Positions 1 to 9,269 are shown, counted from the first letter of the stretch. The stretch is DNA of 64,000 bases from Rubrivivax sp. (GCA_016790225.1 JAEUOZ010000027.1:62001-126000), one strand, 5' to 3'. A program made the numbers and translations. Notes: generated by a model from the letters alone, not told the origin.

Positions 1-570
1 CCAGCGGGCGGCCAGCAGCACCAGCGTCAGCGCACGCACGGCGGGCTGCTGCGCATCCAGCGCGTTGGCAGGCAGGCAGGCGGCGGCGGTCTCTTCGCTC
101 AGCCGGCGTTGCAGCGCGGGTGGCAGTGCCGGTTCATCGGGCTTGCGCGCCATCCCGCTCTGCAGCTTCTGCAGCGTGGCGCTGTCGCTGACGTCCAGCT
201 CCAGGGCCATCACGTCGACTTCGGACAGCGCCTTGAGCAAGGCCGGCCCCGGCACGGCCCAATCGAGCTTGCCCAGATGGATGGTGCCGTAGAGGTAAGA
301 GCTTCGCCCGTCCTTGCTGATGCGCCAGAGAAAGCCGCGGTCCCGCGCCGCAGCCTGGGCGGCCTGGATCTGCTCGGCGGACGGCTGGCGCGCCACCGGC
401 GGGCAGGCGCGCGGCTGGGTCTGAGCCTGGGCCTGAGCCATGACGGCAGCCCCGGTCAGCAGCAGGGCCGCAAAGTCGCGCCGGCGCCACCGGGAACCGA
501 TGGCAGAGGCTGCGCCCGAAGGCAGGCGCAGCTTCAGCGCCGCAAAGCTGTGTCGAACGCGGGACATCAT
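1..570 (-). CDS. TraB/GumN family protein, C-terminus cut by window edge
   Basis: The frame read leftward from ATG 570 stays open to base 1, so about 190 N-terminal residues are present. After a short basic start (MMSRVRHSF) there is a hydrophobic stretch ending in Ala-Gln repeats (LLLTGAAVMAQAQAQ), a probable signal peptide. It is followed by SSYLYGTIHLG, the signature near the N-terminus of TraB/GumN (DUF 'TIKI-like') proteins, which are membrane or envelope-associated and thought to be metal-dependent peptidase relatives. The start overlaps the stop of the upstream hydrolase gene as ATGA, with an AGGAG ribosome site just before it, so the two genes are probably co-transcribed and translationally coupled. 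The catalytic C-terminal part lies outside the window. Function in this organism is unknown. Confidence 0.75.
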   Translation of the reverse strand, partial: MMSRVRHSFAALKLRLPSGAASAIGSRWRRRDFAALLLTGAAVMAQAQAQTQPRACPPVARQPSAEQIQAAQAAARDRGFLWRISKDGRSSYLYGTIHLGKLDWAVPGPALLKALSEVDVMALELDVSDSATLQKLQSGMARKPDEPALPPALQRRLSEETAAACLPANALDAQQPAVRALTLVLLAARW

Positions 571-1565
571 GCGGAGAGCTCCTGGCCAAGGACCTTGACC
601 TGCTGATCGATGGCGCCGAAGACGCTCTGGCCGTCGCGGCCCTTGACCTCGATGTGGATGCGGTCGCCGTGCTGCATGAAAGCGGTGCGCGGCTCGCCGC
701 TCTCGATGGTCTCGATCGCACGCTTCTCGGCGATGCAGGAGTAGCCGCGTGACCAGTCCTTGTTGCTGATGGTGCCCGAGCCCACGATGCTGCCGGCCCG
801 CACGCGGCGCGTCCGGGCGATGTGCGCCACCAGCTGGCCGAAGTGGAAGCTCATCTCCTCGCCCGCGGCGCACAGGCCCACACGCTTGCCGTTCCAGCGT
901 GATTCCACATTCAGGTGCACCCGCCCGCCCGACCAGGCCTCGCCCAGTTCATCCGGTGTCACGGCCACCGGGCCGAAGGCGGTGGCCGGCTTGCTCTGGA
1001 AGAAGCCGAATCCCTTGGCCAGCTCGGCCGGGATCAGGTTGCGCAGGCTCCAGTCGTTGACCAGCATCAGCAGCCGGATGCCTTCCAGCGCGCCATGCGG
1101 CGTGGCACCCATGGGCACGTCGCCCGTCACCACGGCGATCTCGGATTCGAAGTCGATGCCCCAGTCGGCAGAGCCGAACGGCACCTCCTCGCAGGGGCCC
1201 AGCAGATCGTCGCTGCCCCCCTGGTACATCAGCGGATCCTCGTAGAACGAAGGCGGCATCTCGGCCTTGCGCGCGCGCCGCACCAGCTCCACGTGGTTGA
1301 TGAAAGCCGATCCATCGGCCCACTGGAAGGCGCGCGGCAAGGGCGCCATGCACAGCCGCGGGTCGAAGGCGAAAGCGTGGCGCGCCTTGCCGTTGTTGAG
1401 CGTGGCCGAGAGGTCCTCCAGCTGAGGCGACAGAAAACCCCAGTCGTCCAGCACCTGCTGCAGCCGGGTGGCGATGCCGGTGGCGAAGTGGGCCAGGCTC
1501 AGGTCACGGGAGACAACCACGAGCTGCCCATCGCGGGAGCCGTCCTTGTAGGTCGCAAGTTTCAT
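567..1565 (-). CDS. Fumarylacetoacetate hydrolase family protein
   Basis: The 332-residue product has the FAH fold signature: metal-ligand acidic residues in the DFESEIAVVTGD segment, the VNDWSLRN motif, and VGSGTISN near residue 250. Family members are cytoplasmic, Mg2+/Mn2+-dependent enzymes that cleave or decarboxylate C-C bonds of beta-diketo acids in aromatic-acid breakdown. The overall length and layout fit the two-domain FAH group used in tyrosine/homogentisate-type pathways, but no homogentisate or maleylacetoacetate gene is next to it, so the substrate cannot be set. It is the first gene of a leftward pair with the TraB-like gene, sharing an ATGA overlap. The upstream intergenic region (1566-1675) is shared with the divergent DUF3108 gene. 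Confidence 0.88.
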   Translation of the reverse strand: MKLATYKDGSRDGQLVVVSRDLSLAHFATGIATRLQQVLDDWGFLSPQLEDLSATLNNGKARHAFAFDPRLCMAPLPRAFQWADGSAFINHVELVRRARKAEMPPSFYEDPLMYQGGSDDLLGPCEEVPFGSADWGIDFESEIAVVTGDVPMGATPHGALEGIRLLMLVNDWSLRNLIPAELAKGFGFFQSKPATAFGPVAVTPDELGEAWSGGRVHLNVESRWNGKRVGLCAAGEEMSFHFGQLVAHIARTRRVRAGSIVGSGTISNKDWSRGYSCIAEKRAIETIESGEPRTAFMQHGDRIHIEVKGRDGQSVFGAIDQQVKVLGQELSA

Positions 1566-1662
1566 GGAGCGATCGGGTCAGGTGGATCGGGGGCGGCGCA
1601 TCCCGCCCAGCAGGGCCTTGTGGGCCACCGCGAGGGGGCGGCACAACGCGGCCGGGCGGCGC

Positions 1663-1668
1663 TATTGT
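1663..1668 (+). promoter_or_regulatory. -10 hexamer placing the start codon at about +1
   Basis: TATTGT ends 7 bases before the GTG start at 1676, and no Shine-Dalgarno sequence fits in between, so the message would be nearly leaderless. The reverse complement GACAAT on the other strand could serve the divergent hydrolase gene. Confidence 0.45.
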
Positions 1669-1675
1669 CAGGCCC

Positions 1676-2881
1676 GTGCACAGCCGATGGCATCAGCTGG
1701 CGGCGGCCCGTTGGGCCGAAGCCCACAGCAGCAATCCGCAGCCCGGCGCCTGGCTGGCGGCGCTGGGCGGCGCGCTGGCCGTGCATGCGCTGGTCCTGGG
1801 CTGGGCCCTGCCTGGAGCCTTGCCGCGTCAAGCGGCGCTGAACGGGGTTTCCGGCGATCGTGGCGGGACGGCCGCGCCGACCTGGATGCACCTGGTGGCG
1901 CTGGATCGGCCCTTGCCGGCCCGCCCGGCCGAGGCGCGCGCGGATGCGACGGCCGGCGACGAGGCAAAGCCGCCGTCGGCGGCTCTGGCGCCGGCTCGCA
2001 GCAGCCCGACGCGTCCCGCCCAGGCACCAGGCGCCGGCCCGCCTGCGCACGCCGGCGTGGCGCCCGAGCCCATGGCGCCGGAAGCCAAGCCGCTCCAGGC
2101 CGCTGGCGCAGCCCGCCAGGCGCAAGCCGCCGTCGACACAGCCGCCAGCCACGCGGACGTGCCGGAAGCCCCGCAGGCGCTGGAGGCAGCGCCATCGGCG
2201 GATGGCCGCGAGGCCCTGCTGCGGCAGCTCGCTCGCCCCTTGCCGCACTACGACGCGCGCCTGCCTGGTGCTTTCGACTTGAGCTTCCAGATGCGGCGCG
2301 GCCCGGTGGAGGGCAGCGGCCAGCTGCGCTTTCAGCCTGACGCGGCTGGCAGCTATCGCCTGGCGCTGGACTTGCTGGGCCCGCTGCGGCCGATGTGGCA
2401 ACAAGCCAGCCAGGGCCAGCTGGGCACCGATGGCCTGCTGCCGGCCGAGTTTGTGGATCGGCGCCAGGGCCGCCGCATCGGCCAGACGCGTTTCGACCGT
2501 GAGCTGGGCCGCGTGCACTTCTCCGGCTCGGCACCCGCGCTGCCGATGGCCGGTGCAGCGCAGGACCGCCTGAGCTGGCTGGTGCAGCTGCCGGCCATCG
2601 TGGCGGCGGATCCGGCGCTGCGGCGTGCGGGCGCGCAGATCTGGCTGCAGGTGTTCGGCGCGCGTGGCGGCGGGCAGGTCTGGCGCTTCGAGGCGCTGGG
2701 GCTGCAGCCGCTGAGCACGCCCCAGGGCGAGAGCCTGACCGCTTGGCACTTTCGCCGAGAGGCGGAGCGCCTGTATGACACCGAGATCGAGATCTGGCTG
2801 GATGCGGGCCCCCAGCACCTGCCGCGACGCATCCACCTGACGCACGTTCCGTCCGGTGACCGCATCGAACTCTGGCGCTGA
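1676..2881 (+). CDS. DUF3108 domain-containing protein
   Basis: The 401-residue protein starts at a GTG directly after a -10-like TATTGT. Residues about 20-45 form one hydrophobic segment (WLAALGGALAVHALVLGWAL), then comes a long Ala/Pro-rich linker (about 60-175). The conserved C-terminal half carries FDLSFQMRRG and YRLALDLLGPL and ends in the ..GDRIELWR stretch typical of DUF3108. Such proteins are predicted envelope proteins of unknown function, common in Betaproteobacteria. The layout suggests an inner-membrane anchor with a periplasmic beta-rich domain. Nothing in the neighbourhood points to a specific role. Confidence 0.8.
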   Translation: MHSRWHQLAAARWAEAHSSNPQPGAWLAALGGALAVHALVLGWALPGALPRQAALNGVSGDRGGTAAPTWMHLVALDRPLPARPAEARADATAGDEAKPPSAALAPARSSPTRPAQAPGAGPPAHAGVAPEPMAPEAKPLQAAGAARQAQAAVDTAASHADVPEAPQALEAAPSADGREALLRQLARPLPHYDARLPGAFDLSFQMRRGPVEGSGQLRFQPDAAGSYRLALDLLGPLRPMWQQASQGQLGTDGLLPAEFVDRRQGRRIGQTRFDRELGRVHFSGSAPALPMAGAAQDRLSWLVQLPAIVAADPALRRAGAQIWLQVFGARGGGQVWRFEALGLQPLSTPQGESLTAWHFRREAERLYDTEIEIWLDAGPQHLPRRIHLTHVPSGDRIELWR

Positions 2882-2989
2882 AGGTGGCGCCACAGGCACC
2901 GGATCGCGCGTCGGGCGAACGCTGGCCGGCCTTGAATTCCGGCGCCGCGCGCCCAGCTACAGGCTTCACCCTCACCACCCGGACACGCC

Positions 2990-3292
2990 ATGCAGATGCT
3001 CTACAACTCCGACAGCTTCGCCGTGGTGCGGATCGAGCTGCCGCAGGAGCCCGCCGCTGCGGCCACGCCGGCCGAGGGAGCCTCTGCGGCGGACGCGCCC
3101 GCGCCACGCGGCGGCTACGAGATCGTGGACAAGACGGCCCGCCGCGAAATCTTCATCGAAGGTGCGCTGGCGGCGCGCTTCCAGCAAGGCGTGCAGGCGC
3201 TGGTGGACGCCGGCTCGGCCACCGAAGAAGCCTTCGACGACTACATCGCCGGCTTTGCCGGCCTGGCCCAGCAGCCGCTCGTCCTCCATTGA
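2990..3292 (+). CDS. DUF3567 domain-containing protein
   Basis: This 100-residue protein begins MQMLYNSDSFAVVRIE, the hallmark of DUF3567, a small family that as far as I know is restricted to Betaproteobacteria and has no assigned function. The middle of the chain has an Ala/Pro-rich insert (about residues 22-40), and the C-terminal half (GYEIVDKTARREIFIEGALA) is the conserved body. There is no signal peptide or membrane segment, so it is probably cytoplasmic. It stands alone between the DUF3108 gene and the tandem AAA ATPase gene. Confidence 0.85.
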   Translation: MQMLYNSDSFAVVRIELPQEPAAAATPAEGASAADAPAPRGGYEIVDKTARREIFIEGALAARFQQGVQALVDAGSATEEAFDDYIAGFAGLAQQPLVLH

Positions 3293-3422
3293 GCCGGCCC
3301 GCGCGTTGAGGCCTGGCGCCAGCGCGCAGCGGTGGGGCTTGTCCCGCCGGGCGCGCTGGGGCAGCATGCCGGCATCGATGCCGGCTTCACGGGCAGATCC
3401 TGCCAGCCGGGATGGAGGAGCG

Positions 3423-5765
3423 ATGAGTCGTTCTCGGGTTGCGGTGGAGCGTGCCGACGAGCGCTGGGTGCTCTCGCCGGGCCTTGCGGATGCGCCGGTG
3501 CTGGATCGGCTGTGCACGCACTTCGTGCTCACGCTCACGTTGCGGCAGGTCAGCCGCTTCAACCTGCGCCGTGATTGCAACAGCCTGCTGGGGCTGACGG
3601 GTCGCCACATCGTCTGGCCCGCCAGCGTGCTCGCGCGGCTGCGGATCTTCCTGAAGCAGCGCTGCAAGGGCAATGAACACTGGCGCGGCCACGATGCGCT
3701 GGACGATGCGGCCTTCATCGAGCGGCACGGCGCCTGGCGCGGGCCCTACGAAGAGGGCACGCTGTTCTTCTACATGGACGAATACGTCAAGGACGCGCCG
3801 AAGGATCTGCTGGCGGTGCTGGGCGCCACCCGCGAATGGCTGGAGCAGCAGCTGAAGAAGGAATCGACGCTGGTCGAGAAGAACATCGACGCGCTGGCCG
3901 GCCTGCTGCAGCTGAACCCGGCGGAGCGTGCCTTGTTGCTCTATGGCACGCTGGCCCGCTACCAGCGCGATCTGCGCGGGCTGCTGGTGGAATTCAAGGT
4001 GGCCAGCGCCCAGGAAGCCTATGCCGCGATCGCGGCCGTGGCCGGTGTCGACGCCCGCGAGGTGGCCGAAGCGCTGCGCGCGGGCTCGCGTCTGGAGCGC
4101 ACCGGCATGGTCGAGAACCTGATCTCGGAACACAACATCACGGATCTGGCCGACCTGATGAAGGTCAGCGAGCAGTTGCCGCCTGTGCTGATGCGCGAGT
4201 ACCCCAGGCCCGATGACCTGATGGCCGTCTTCACGCGCCCGGCCACGCGCTCGGAACTCACCGGCGCGGATTTCGCCTTCGTTGCCGAAGACGTCGAAGT
4301 GCTGACCACGCTGCTGAAGAATGCCGTGGCGCGATCCATGCCCGGCATCAACGTGCTGCTGTACGGCCCGCCGGGCACGGGCAAGACCGAGCTGGCCAAG
4401 GTCTGCGCGCAGGCGGCGGGCCTGACGCTCTACGAAGTCGAGTATGCGGATCGCGAGGGCAACTCGCTGTCCGGCCGGGATCGCTACCGCAGCCTGCAGA
4501 TCAGCCAGGTCTTCCTCAAGGGCAGCCGCCACGTGGCGCTCTTGTTCGACGAGGTGGAAGACGTCTTCCCGCCCGTCTCCGGCGAGGCGGCGCAGATCCT
4601 GGCCCGGCTGGACAGCAGCGATACGCCGCCCAGCAGCAGCGTCAGCGGCAAGGCCTGGGTCAACCAGATTCTGGAGACCAACCCGGTGCCGGTGATCTGG
4701 GTCACCAACCGTGTCGAGCAGATCGATCCGGCCTTCCGGCGGCGCTTCCAGTACCACCTGCAGCTGAAATCCCCGCCGCCCGGCGCGCGCGAGGCGCTGG
4801 TGCAGCGCGCGCTGGCCGGCGTGCCGGTGGCGCCAGAGTTTGTCGCGCGCCTGTCCGAGCGCCGCCACCTCACGCCGGCGCAGATCCGCACGGCCGTGCG
4901 CTTCGCCGAGCTGGCGCAGCCTGCCGGTGAGGCGGCGCAGGGCGAGCGACTGCAATCGCTGATCGAGCGCCAGCTGAGCCACGCCGACAAGGCCCTGGGC
5001 GGTGCCCCGGCGCGCGAGAAGCCGGCCCGGCCCGTGGTCACGCAGTACGACCTGTCGCTGCTCAACGTCGAGACGCGCTACGAGGTCCCGCGCATCATCG
5101 AGGCGCTCGCCCGGCGCGGCCACGGCACGCTGTGCTTCCACGGGCTGCCCGGATCGGGCAAGACGGCGCTGGCCGAACACATCGCGCAATCGCTGCATCG
5201 CCCGCTGATGATCCGCCAGGCCAGTGACCTGTCCAGCAAGTTTGTCGGCGAGACCGAGCAGAACATGGCGCGCATGTTCGAGGAGGCGCAGACCGAAGGC
5301 GCGGTGCTGCTGCTGGACGAGGCCGACAGCTTCCTGCGCAGCCGCAAGCGGGCCGAGCGCAGCTACGAGGTCACCGAGGTCAACGAGATGCTCCAGGGCA
5401 TGGAGCGCTTTGCCGGCATCTTCGTGTGCACCACCAACCTGTTCGAAGACATCGACGAAGCCGCGCTGCGGCGCTTCACCTTCAAGATCCGCTTCCTGCC
5501 GCTGCTGCCGGAACAGCGCGAGCGCATGTTTGTCGCTGAGGCTTTGCAGGGCTGTGAGCACTTGCTCACACAAGAGCAGCGCGAGCGCCTGGCCGTGCTG
5601 GACCAGCTGGCGCCGGGGGACTTTGCGGCCGTGCGCCGGCAGGTGGACATCCTGGCGCAGACGCTGGAGCCCGACGAGTTTCTCTCCCAGCTGGAAGGCG
5701 AGCACCGCATCAAGCCCGAGGTCAGAGAGCGAAGAAGCATGGGTTTCGTCTCGGTGATCCGCTGA
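3423..5765 (+). CDS. Tandem AAA-family ATPase (780 residues)
   Basis: Two complete AAA modules are visible. The first has Walker A GPPGTGKT near residue 315 and Walker B ALLFDEVED near 372. The second has GLPGSGKT near 575 and LLLDEADSF near 630, with an arginine-finger-like RRF at the end of each module (AFRRRFQYH and ALRRFTFKI). The roughly 300-residue N-terminal part is helical and unrecognised. Paired AAA modules of this kind are usually hexameric protein-remodelling machines; the substrate is unknown. I chose the ATG at 3423 because a strong GGAGGAG ribosome site sits just before it. The open frame extends upstream, but with low-complexity coding. No partner gene is obvious. Confidence 0.85.
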   Translation: MSRSRVAVERADERWVLSPGLADAPVLDRLCTHFVLTLTLRQVSRFNLRRDCNSLLGLTGRHIVWPASVLARLRIFLKQRCKGNEHWRGHDALDDAAFIERHGAWRGPYEEGTLFFYMDEYVKDAPKDLLAVLGATREWLEQQLKKESTLVEKNIDALAGLLQLNPAERALLLYGTLARYQRDLRGLLVEFKVASAQEAYAAIAAVAGVDAREVAEALRAGSRLERTGMVENLISEHNITDLADLMKVSEQLPPVLMREYPRPDDLMAVFTRPATRSELTGADFAFVAEDVEVLTTLLKNAVARSMPGINVLLYGPPGTGKTELAKVCAQAAGLTLYEVEYADREGNSLSGRDRYRSLQISQVFLKGSRHVALLFDEVEDVFPPVSGEAAQILARLDSSDTPPSSSVSGKAWVNQILETNPVPVIWVTNRVEQIDPAFRRRFQYHLQLKSPPPGAREALVQRALAGVPVAPEFVARLSERRHLTPAQIRTAVRFAELAQPAGEAAQGERLQSLIERQLSHADKALGGAPAREKPARPVVTQYDLSLLNVETRYEVPRIIEALARRGHGTLCFHGLPGSGKTALAEHIAQSLHRPLMIRQASDLSSKFVGETEQNMARMFEEAQTEGAVLLLDEADSFLRSRKRAERSYEVTEVNEMLQGMERFAGIFVCTTNLFEDIDEAALRRFTFKIRFLPLLPEQRERMFVAEALQGCEHLLTQEQRERLAVLDQLAPGDFAAVRRQVDILAQTLEPDEFLSQLEGEHRIKPEVRERRSMGFVSVIR

Positions 5766-5796
5766 TTTCTACCTACAGCGGAGCAGGCCTGCGGCC

Positions 5797-5802
5797 GATA
5801 CT
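5797..5802 (+). promoter_or_regulatory. -10 hexamer of a leaderless promoter
   Basis: GATACT ends 6 bases before the ATG at 5809. No Shine-Dalgarno sequence lies between, so transcription would begin at the start codon. Confidence 0.45.
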
Positions 5803-5808
5803 TGGCCC

Positions 5809-7260
5809 ATGGTCCTGGATTCGGGTGCATGGATGCTGGCTGCTCTGACGGCGACGGTCGTCGGCGCGGGCACCATGGGCGTGATGCGTTGGCGCAACGC
5901 GCGTTCGGCTGCACCCGCCGATCTGGGCCGCGACACGCTCACGGGCCTGCCGGGGCGCTCCGAGTTCGAGGATCAGCTGCGCGAGGCCGTGCACCGGGCC
6001 GATGACCGGAACCAGGGTCTGGCCGTGCTCTGCGTGGGCATCGACGGCTTCGACCTGCTCAATGCGACCTACGGCCGAGAAGCCTGCGATGCGGTCCTGC
6101 GCGTCACGGCGCAGCGCATCGAGGCGGCCCGCGAACACGGTCTGCCCATGGCCCGGCTGGGCGGAACCGAATTTGTGCTGGCGGTGGCCGGCGCCGTGGA
6201 ACAAGGGCGCGACGTCGCCGCGCGGCTGGTCGGCGAGCTGAGTGCCCCGCTGGACGTGAGCGGCCAGATCGTGCGCCTGAGTTGCTCCATCGGGATTGCC
6301 ACCTATCCGAAACACGGTGCCCAGGCGGCCCTGGTGGCGCGCGCCAGCGTGGCCATGCGCGCAGCCCGCGAAGGCGGTGGCGCTGCCTTTGCCGTCTTCG
6401 AGGCGCGCATGGAACAGGATCAGCGCGAGCAGTCCGAACTGGCGCGCGACCTGCGCGACGCGGTCGAGCGCAACGAGCTGATGCTGTACTACCAGCCCAA
6501 GATCGATGCACAAAGCCTGCAGATCACGGCGGCAGAGGCCCTGCTGCGATGGCAGCATCCCAAGCGCGGCATCGTCAGCCCGGCGATCTTCGTGCCGATT
6601 GCCGAACGCCACGGCCTGATCGGCGTCATCGGCGACTGGGTGCTGCGCGAGGCCACGCGCCAGGCGGGCGAGTGGCGGGACCGCGGGCTGCGCATGCGCG
6701 TGGCGATCAACGTGTCCGGGCTGCAGATGCGCCAGCACGACTTCACCGACCGCCTGGCCAGGATGCTGGCCCAGCACCGGCTTCGGCCGGAGCGGTTCAC
6801 CTGCGAGATCACCGAGACGGTGGCCATGGAAGACACGCAGGTCACCCACGAGGCCTTCAATCGCCTGGGCAAGCTCGGCGTGCATGTCTCGATCGACGAT
6901 TTCGGCACAGGCCACTCCAGCCTGGCGCTGCTGCGCCGCCTGCCGGCCGCCGAGCTGAAGATCGATCGCGCCTTCGTGACCGATCTGGGCCGCAGCGGCG
7001 ATGCGCTGGCCGTGGCCAAGGCCGTGGTGCAGCTAGCGCACTCGCTGGACCTGCGCGTCGTGGCCGAGGGTGTGGAAACCGAGGCCCAGCGCGACATCCT
7101 GGTCTCTCTAGGCTGCGACGAGCTCCAGGGCTTTCTGTTTGCCAAGCCCATGCCCGCGCAGTCGCTGGAACTGTGGGCGACCGACGAAGCCGATCCGGCC
7201 AACCCCGGTTTCCGGCCTTCGCTGTTCAACGACACGGTCACGCCCGAGTTCGAGGGCTGA
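5809..7260 (+). CDS. Membrane-anchored GGDEF(degenerate)-EAL c-di-GMP phosphodiesterase
   Basis: The 483-residue protein has one N-terminal membrane segment (about residues 5-25), a GGDEF domain and an EAL domain. The GGDEF signature reads GGTEF, so cyclase activity is doubtful and the domain may be regulatory. The EAL domain keeps its catalytic set: EALLRW, the Asn in VAINVSG, the CEITE glutamates, DDFGTG in loop 6, ELKID with the lysine, AEGVETE and the LQGFLFAKP glutamine. I therefore infer hydrolysis of cyclic di-GMP at the inner face of the membrane. It is a single gene with its own leaderless-type promoter, and no sensory domain other than the short anchor is seen. Confidence 0.9.
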   Translation: MVLDSGAWMLAALTATVVGAGTMGVMRWRNARSAAPADLGRDTLTGLPGRSEFEDQLREAVHRADDRNQGLAVLCVGIDGFDLLNATYGREACDAVLRVTAQRIEAAREHGLPMARLGGTEFVLAVAGAVEQGRDVAARLVGELSAPLDVSGQIVRLSCSIGIATYPKHGAQAALVARASVAMRAAREGGGAAFAVFEARMEQDQREQSELARDLRDAVERNELMLYYQPKIDAQSLQITAAEALLRWQHPKRGIVSPAIFVPIAERHGLIGVIGDWVLREATRQAGEWRDRGLRMRVAINVSGLQMRQHDFTDRLARMLAQHRLRPERFTCEITETVAMEDTQVTHEAFNRLGKLGVHVSIDDFGTGHSSLALLRRLPAAELKIDRAFVTDLGRSGDALAVAKAVVQLAHSLDLRVVAEGVETEAQRDILVSLGCDELQGFLFAKPMPAQSLELWATDEADPANPGFRPSLFNDTVTPEFEG

Positions 7261-7300
7261 ACGCCTGCAGGCCTGAAAGCCTGCGGCGGCTGCGCCTTCC

Positions 7301-7306
7301 TACAAT
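7301..7306 (+). promoter_or_regulatory. -10 hexamer of a leaderless promoter
   Basis: TACAAT, a near-consensus -10, ends 9 bases before the ATG at 7316, with no ribosome-binding sequence in the gap. Confidence 0.5.
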
Positions 7307-7315
7307 GCGGGCATC

Positions 7316-8386
7316 ATGCCTGCCAGCCTCAAGCCCACCCTGCGCCGCTACACCCGCGGCGCCTCGCTGCCCCAGCTCCTGCAGGAGCGCATCCTGCTGA
7401 TCGACGGTGCCATGGGCACGATGATCCAGCAGCGCCATCTGGCGGAGGCGGATTTCCGCAACGAGGCGCTGGCCGCCCACCCGACGGATCTGAAGGGCAA
7501 CAACGATCTGCTGGTGCTGACGCGCCCGGACGTGGTGCGCGAGATCCATGAGCAGTACCTGGCGGCAGGCGCCGATCTGATCGAGACCAATACCTTCGGC
7601 GCCACCCGCGTGGCGCAGGAAGACTACGGCCTGGGGCATCTGGCGCGCGAGATGAATGTGGCTGCCGCAGGCCTGGCGCGCCAGGCCTGCGATCGCTACA
7701 GCACGCCGGACAAGCCGCGTTTTGTGGCCGGCGCGCTGGGCCCGACGCCGCGCACGGCCAGCATCAGCCCCGATGTGAACGATCCGGGCGCGCGCAACAC
7801 CAGCTTCGACGAGCTGCGCGATGCCTACCGCGAGCAGGCCGAAGGTCTTTACGAAGGCGGCTGCGACCTGTTCCTCGTGGAGACGATCTTCGACACGCTC
7901 AATGCCAAGGCCGCGCTCTTTGCGCTGGACGAGCTGATGGAGGCGCGCGGGGTGTGTCTGCCCGTCATCATCAGCGGCACCGTCACCGATGCGTCGGGCC
8001 GCATCCTGAGCGGGCAGACGGTGGGCGCCTTCTGGCATTCGGTGCGCCATGCGCGGCCGCTGGCGGTCGGACTGAACTGCGCCCTGGGCGCCGCGCTGAT
8101 GCGGCCCTACATCGAAGAACTGGGCAAGGTGGCCGATGACACCTTCATCAGCTGCTACCCGAATGCCGGCCTGCCCAATCCGATGAGCGATACCGGCTTC
8201 GACGAAACCCCCGAGGTCACCGGCGCGCTGATGGAAGGGTTTGCGCGCAGCGGTTTTCTCAACATCGCCGGCGGCTGCTGCGGCACGACGCCGGCGCACA
8301 TTGCCGAGATCGCGCGGCGCGTCGGCAGCTACCGCCCGCGCGGCCTGGCGGATCCGCTCTTCAGCCAGCTGCTGGCCGCCGGCTGA
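7316..8386 (+). CDS. metH: Methionine synthase N-terminal module (homocysteine S-methyltransferase)
   Basis: The 356-residue product matches the Hcy-binding, zinc-dependent module of cobalamin-dependent methionine synthase: [12 protein letters not shown] near the start, IETNTFGAT, and the zinc cysteines in GLNCALG and [11 protein letters not shown]. It ends after this module and lacks the folate-, cobalamin- and reactivation domains of full-length MetH (about 1,200 residues). In several Betaproteobacteria metH is split into two genes, and the second normally lies directly downstream. Here the next gene is an unrelated crotonase on the other strand, so the partner must be elsewhere, or this protein uses another methyl donor. 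A TACAAT hexamer just upstream implies a leaderless message. Confidence 0.85.
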   Translation: MPASLKPTLRRYTRGASLPQLLQERILLIDGAMGTMIQQRHLAEADFRNEALAAHPTDLKGNNDLLVLTRPDVVREIHEQYLAAGADLIETNTFGATRVAQEDYGLGHLAREMNVAAAGLARQACDRYSTPDKPRFVAGALGPTPRTASISPDVNDPGARNTSFDELRDAYREQAEGLYEGGCDLFLVETIFDTLNAKAALFALDELMEARGVCLPVIISGTVTDASGRILSGQTVGAFWHSVRHARPLAVGLNCALGAALMRPYIEELGKVADDTFISCYPNAGLPNPMSDTGFDETPEVTGALMEGFARSGFLNIAGGCCGTTPAHIAEIARRVGSYRPRGLADPLFSQLLAAG

Positions 8387-8435
8387 GCGTCGCGGGCTGC
8401 GCCCAGGTGCGTGGCCTGCGGCCGCTGCAGCACCG

Positions 8436-9269
8436 TCAAGGGTTCGTCACTGCGCTCAAGGGCGCGAAGTCGCCAGGCTCCTTGCGCTTCCAGGCCTCGA
8501 TGGCGCGCGCCATTTCATCGATGTCGAAGATGGCGCTCTGCAGCACGGCCATGTGGTCCAGCGATTCGGCCGTGCCGTGGTCGCGCGCGAAGTTCAGCGC
8601 CCGCTTGCTGCCGGCCACCGCCGGCGGGCTCTTGGCGGCAATCGACAAGGCCAGCTTGCGAGCCTGCGCCTGCAGGGCTGCCAGATCCGGCCAGACCGCA
8701 TTCACCAGGCCGCTGGACAAGGCACGCTCGGCGCCCAGCCGCTCGCCGGTGTAGGCCATCTCGCGCGCCAGGCCCTGCGGCAGGATGCGCTGCAGGCGCT
8801 GCAGCACGCCCAGATCGGCCGCCATGCCGATGTGGATCTCCTGCACCGTGAAGAAGGCATCGGCCGTGCACAGCCGGATGTCGCAGGCGGCGGCCAGATC
8901 CAGTGCGCCGCCCACACAGCCGCCCTGCACCGCACAGATGACCGGAAAGCGCGCCTCGTCCAGCACGTCGAAGCAGCCCATCAGCCGGCGCAGATGATCC
9001 TGGAAGGCCAGCCGGTCGCGGGCGTTGCGCAGGCTCAGCCACTCGGCCTGGCTGGCGAACACGTCCAGCGCCATGCCGGCACTGAAGTGCCGGCCGGTGG
9101 AGCGCACGATCAGCGCGCGTGTGCTGCCCGCGTCGCTGAGGCCACGCACGGCATCGCGAAACGCCGGAAAGAAGGCGGGCGCGAGCGTATTCATGCGCTC
9201 GGGCTGGTTCAGCTCCAGCGTGGCGACGCCGGTGTCCGGTTCCTGCAGCAGCGTGAAGAAGGCGTTCAT
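8436..9269 (-). CDS. Crotonase-family enzyme, dienoyl-CoA-isomerase-like
   Basis: This 277-residue protein has the crotonase oxyanion-hole segments (HFSAGMALDVF and GGCVGGALDL) and the region CDIRLCTADAFF followed by QEIHIGMAADLGVLQRL. It closely follows the pattern of delta(3,5)-delta(2,4)-dienoyl-CoA isomerases, whose catalytic Asp/Glu/Asp appear as D in GALDL, E in QEIH and D in AADLG. That would act in beta-oxidation of unsaturated fatty acids; plain enoyl-CoA hydratase is the alternative. It is a single leftward gene converging on the metH module and divergent from the lipase-like gene. Confidence 0.88.
   Translation of the reverse strand: MNAFFTLLQEPDTGVATLELNQPERMNTLAPAFFPAFRDAVRGLSDAGSTRALIVRSTGRHFSAGMALDVFASQAEWLSLRNARDRLAFQDHLRRLMGCFDVLDEARFPVICAVQGGCVGGALDLAAACDIRLCTADAFFTVQEIHIGMAADLGVLQRLQRILPQGLAREMAYTGERLGAERALSSGLVNAVWPDLAALQAQARKLALSIAAKSPPAVAGSKRALNFARDHGTAESLDHMAVLQSAIFDIDEMARAIEAWKRKEPGDFAPLSAVTNP

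Noticed and set aside
3387..5705. A 772-codon minus-strand frame across the AAA gene.
   Set aside because: Antisense shadow of the tandem AAA ATPase, rich in Arg/Gln/His.
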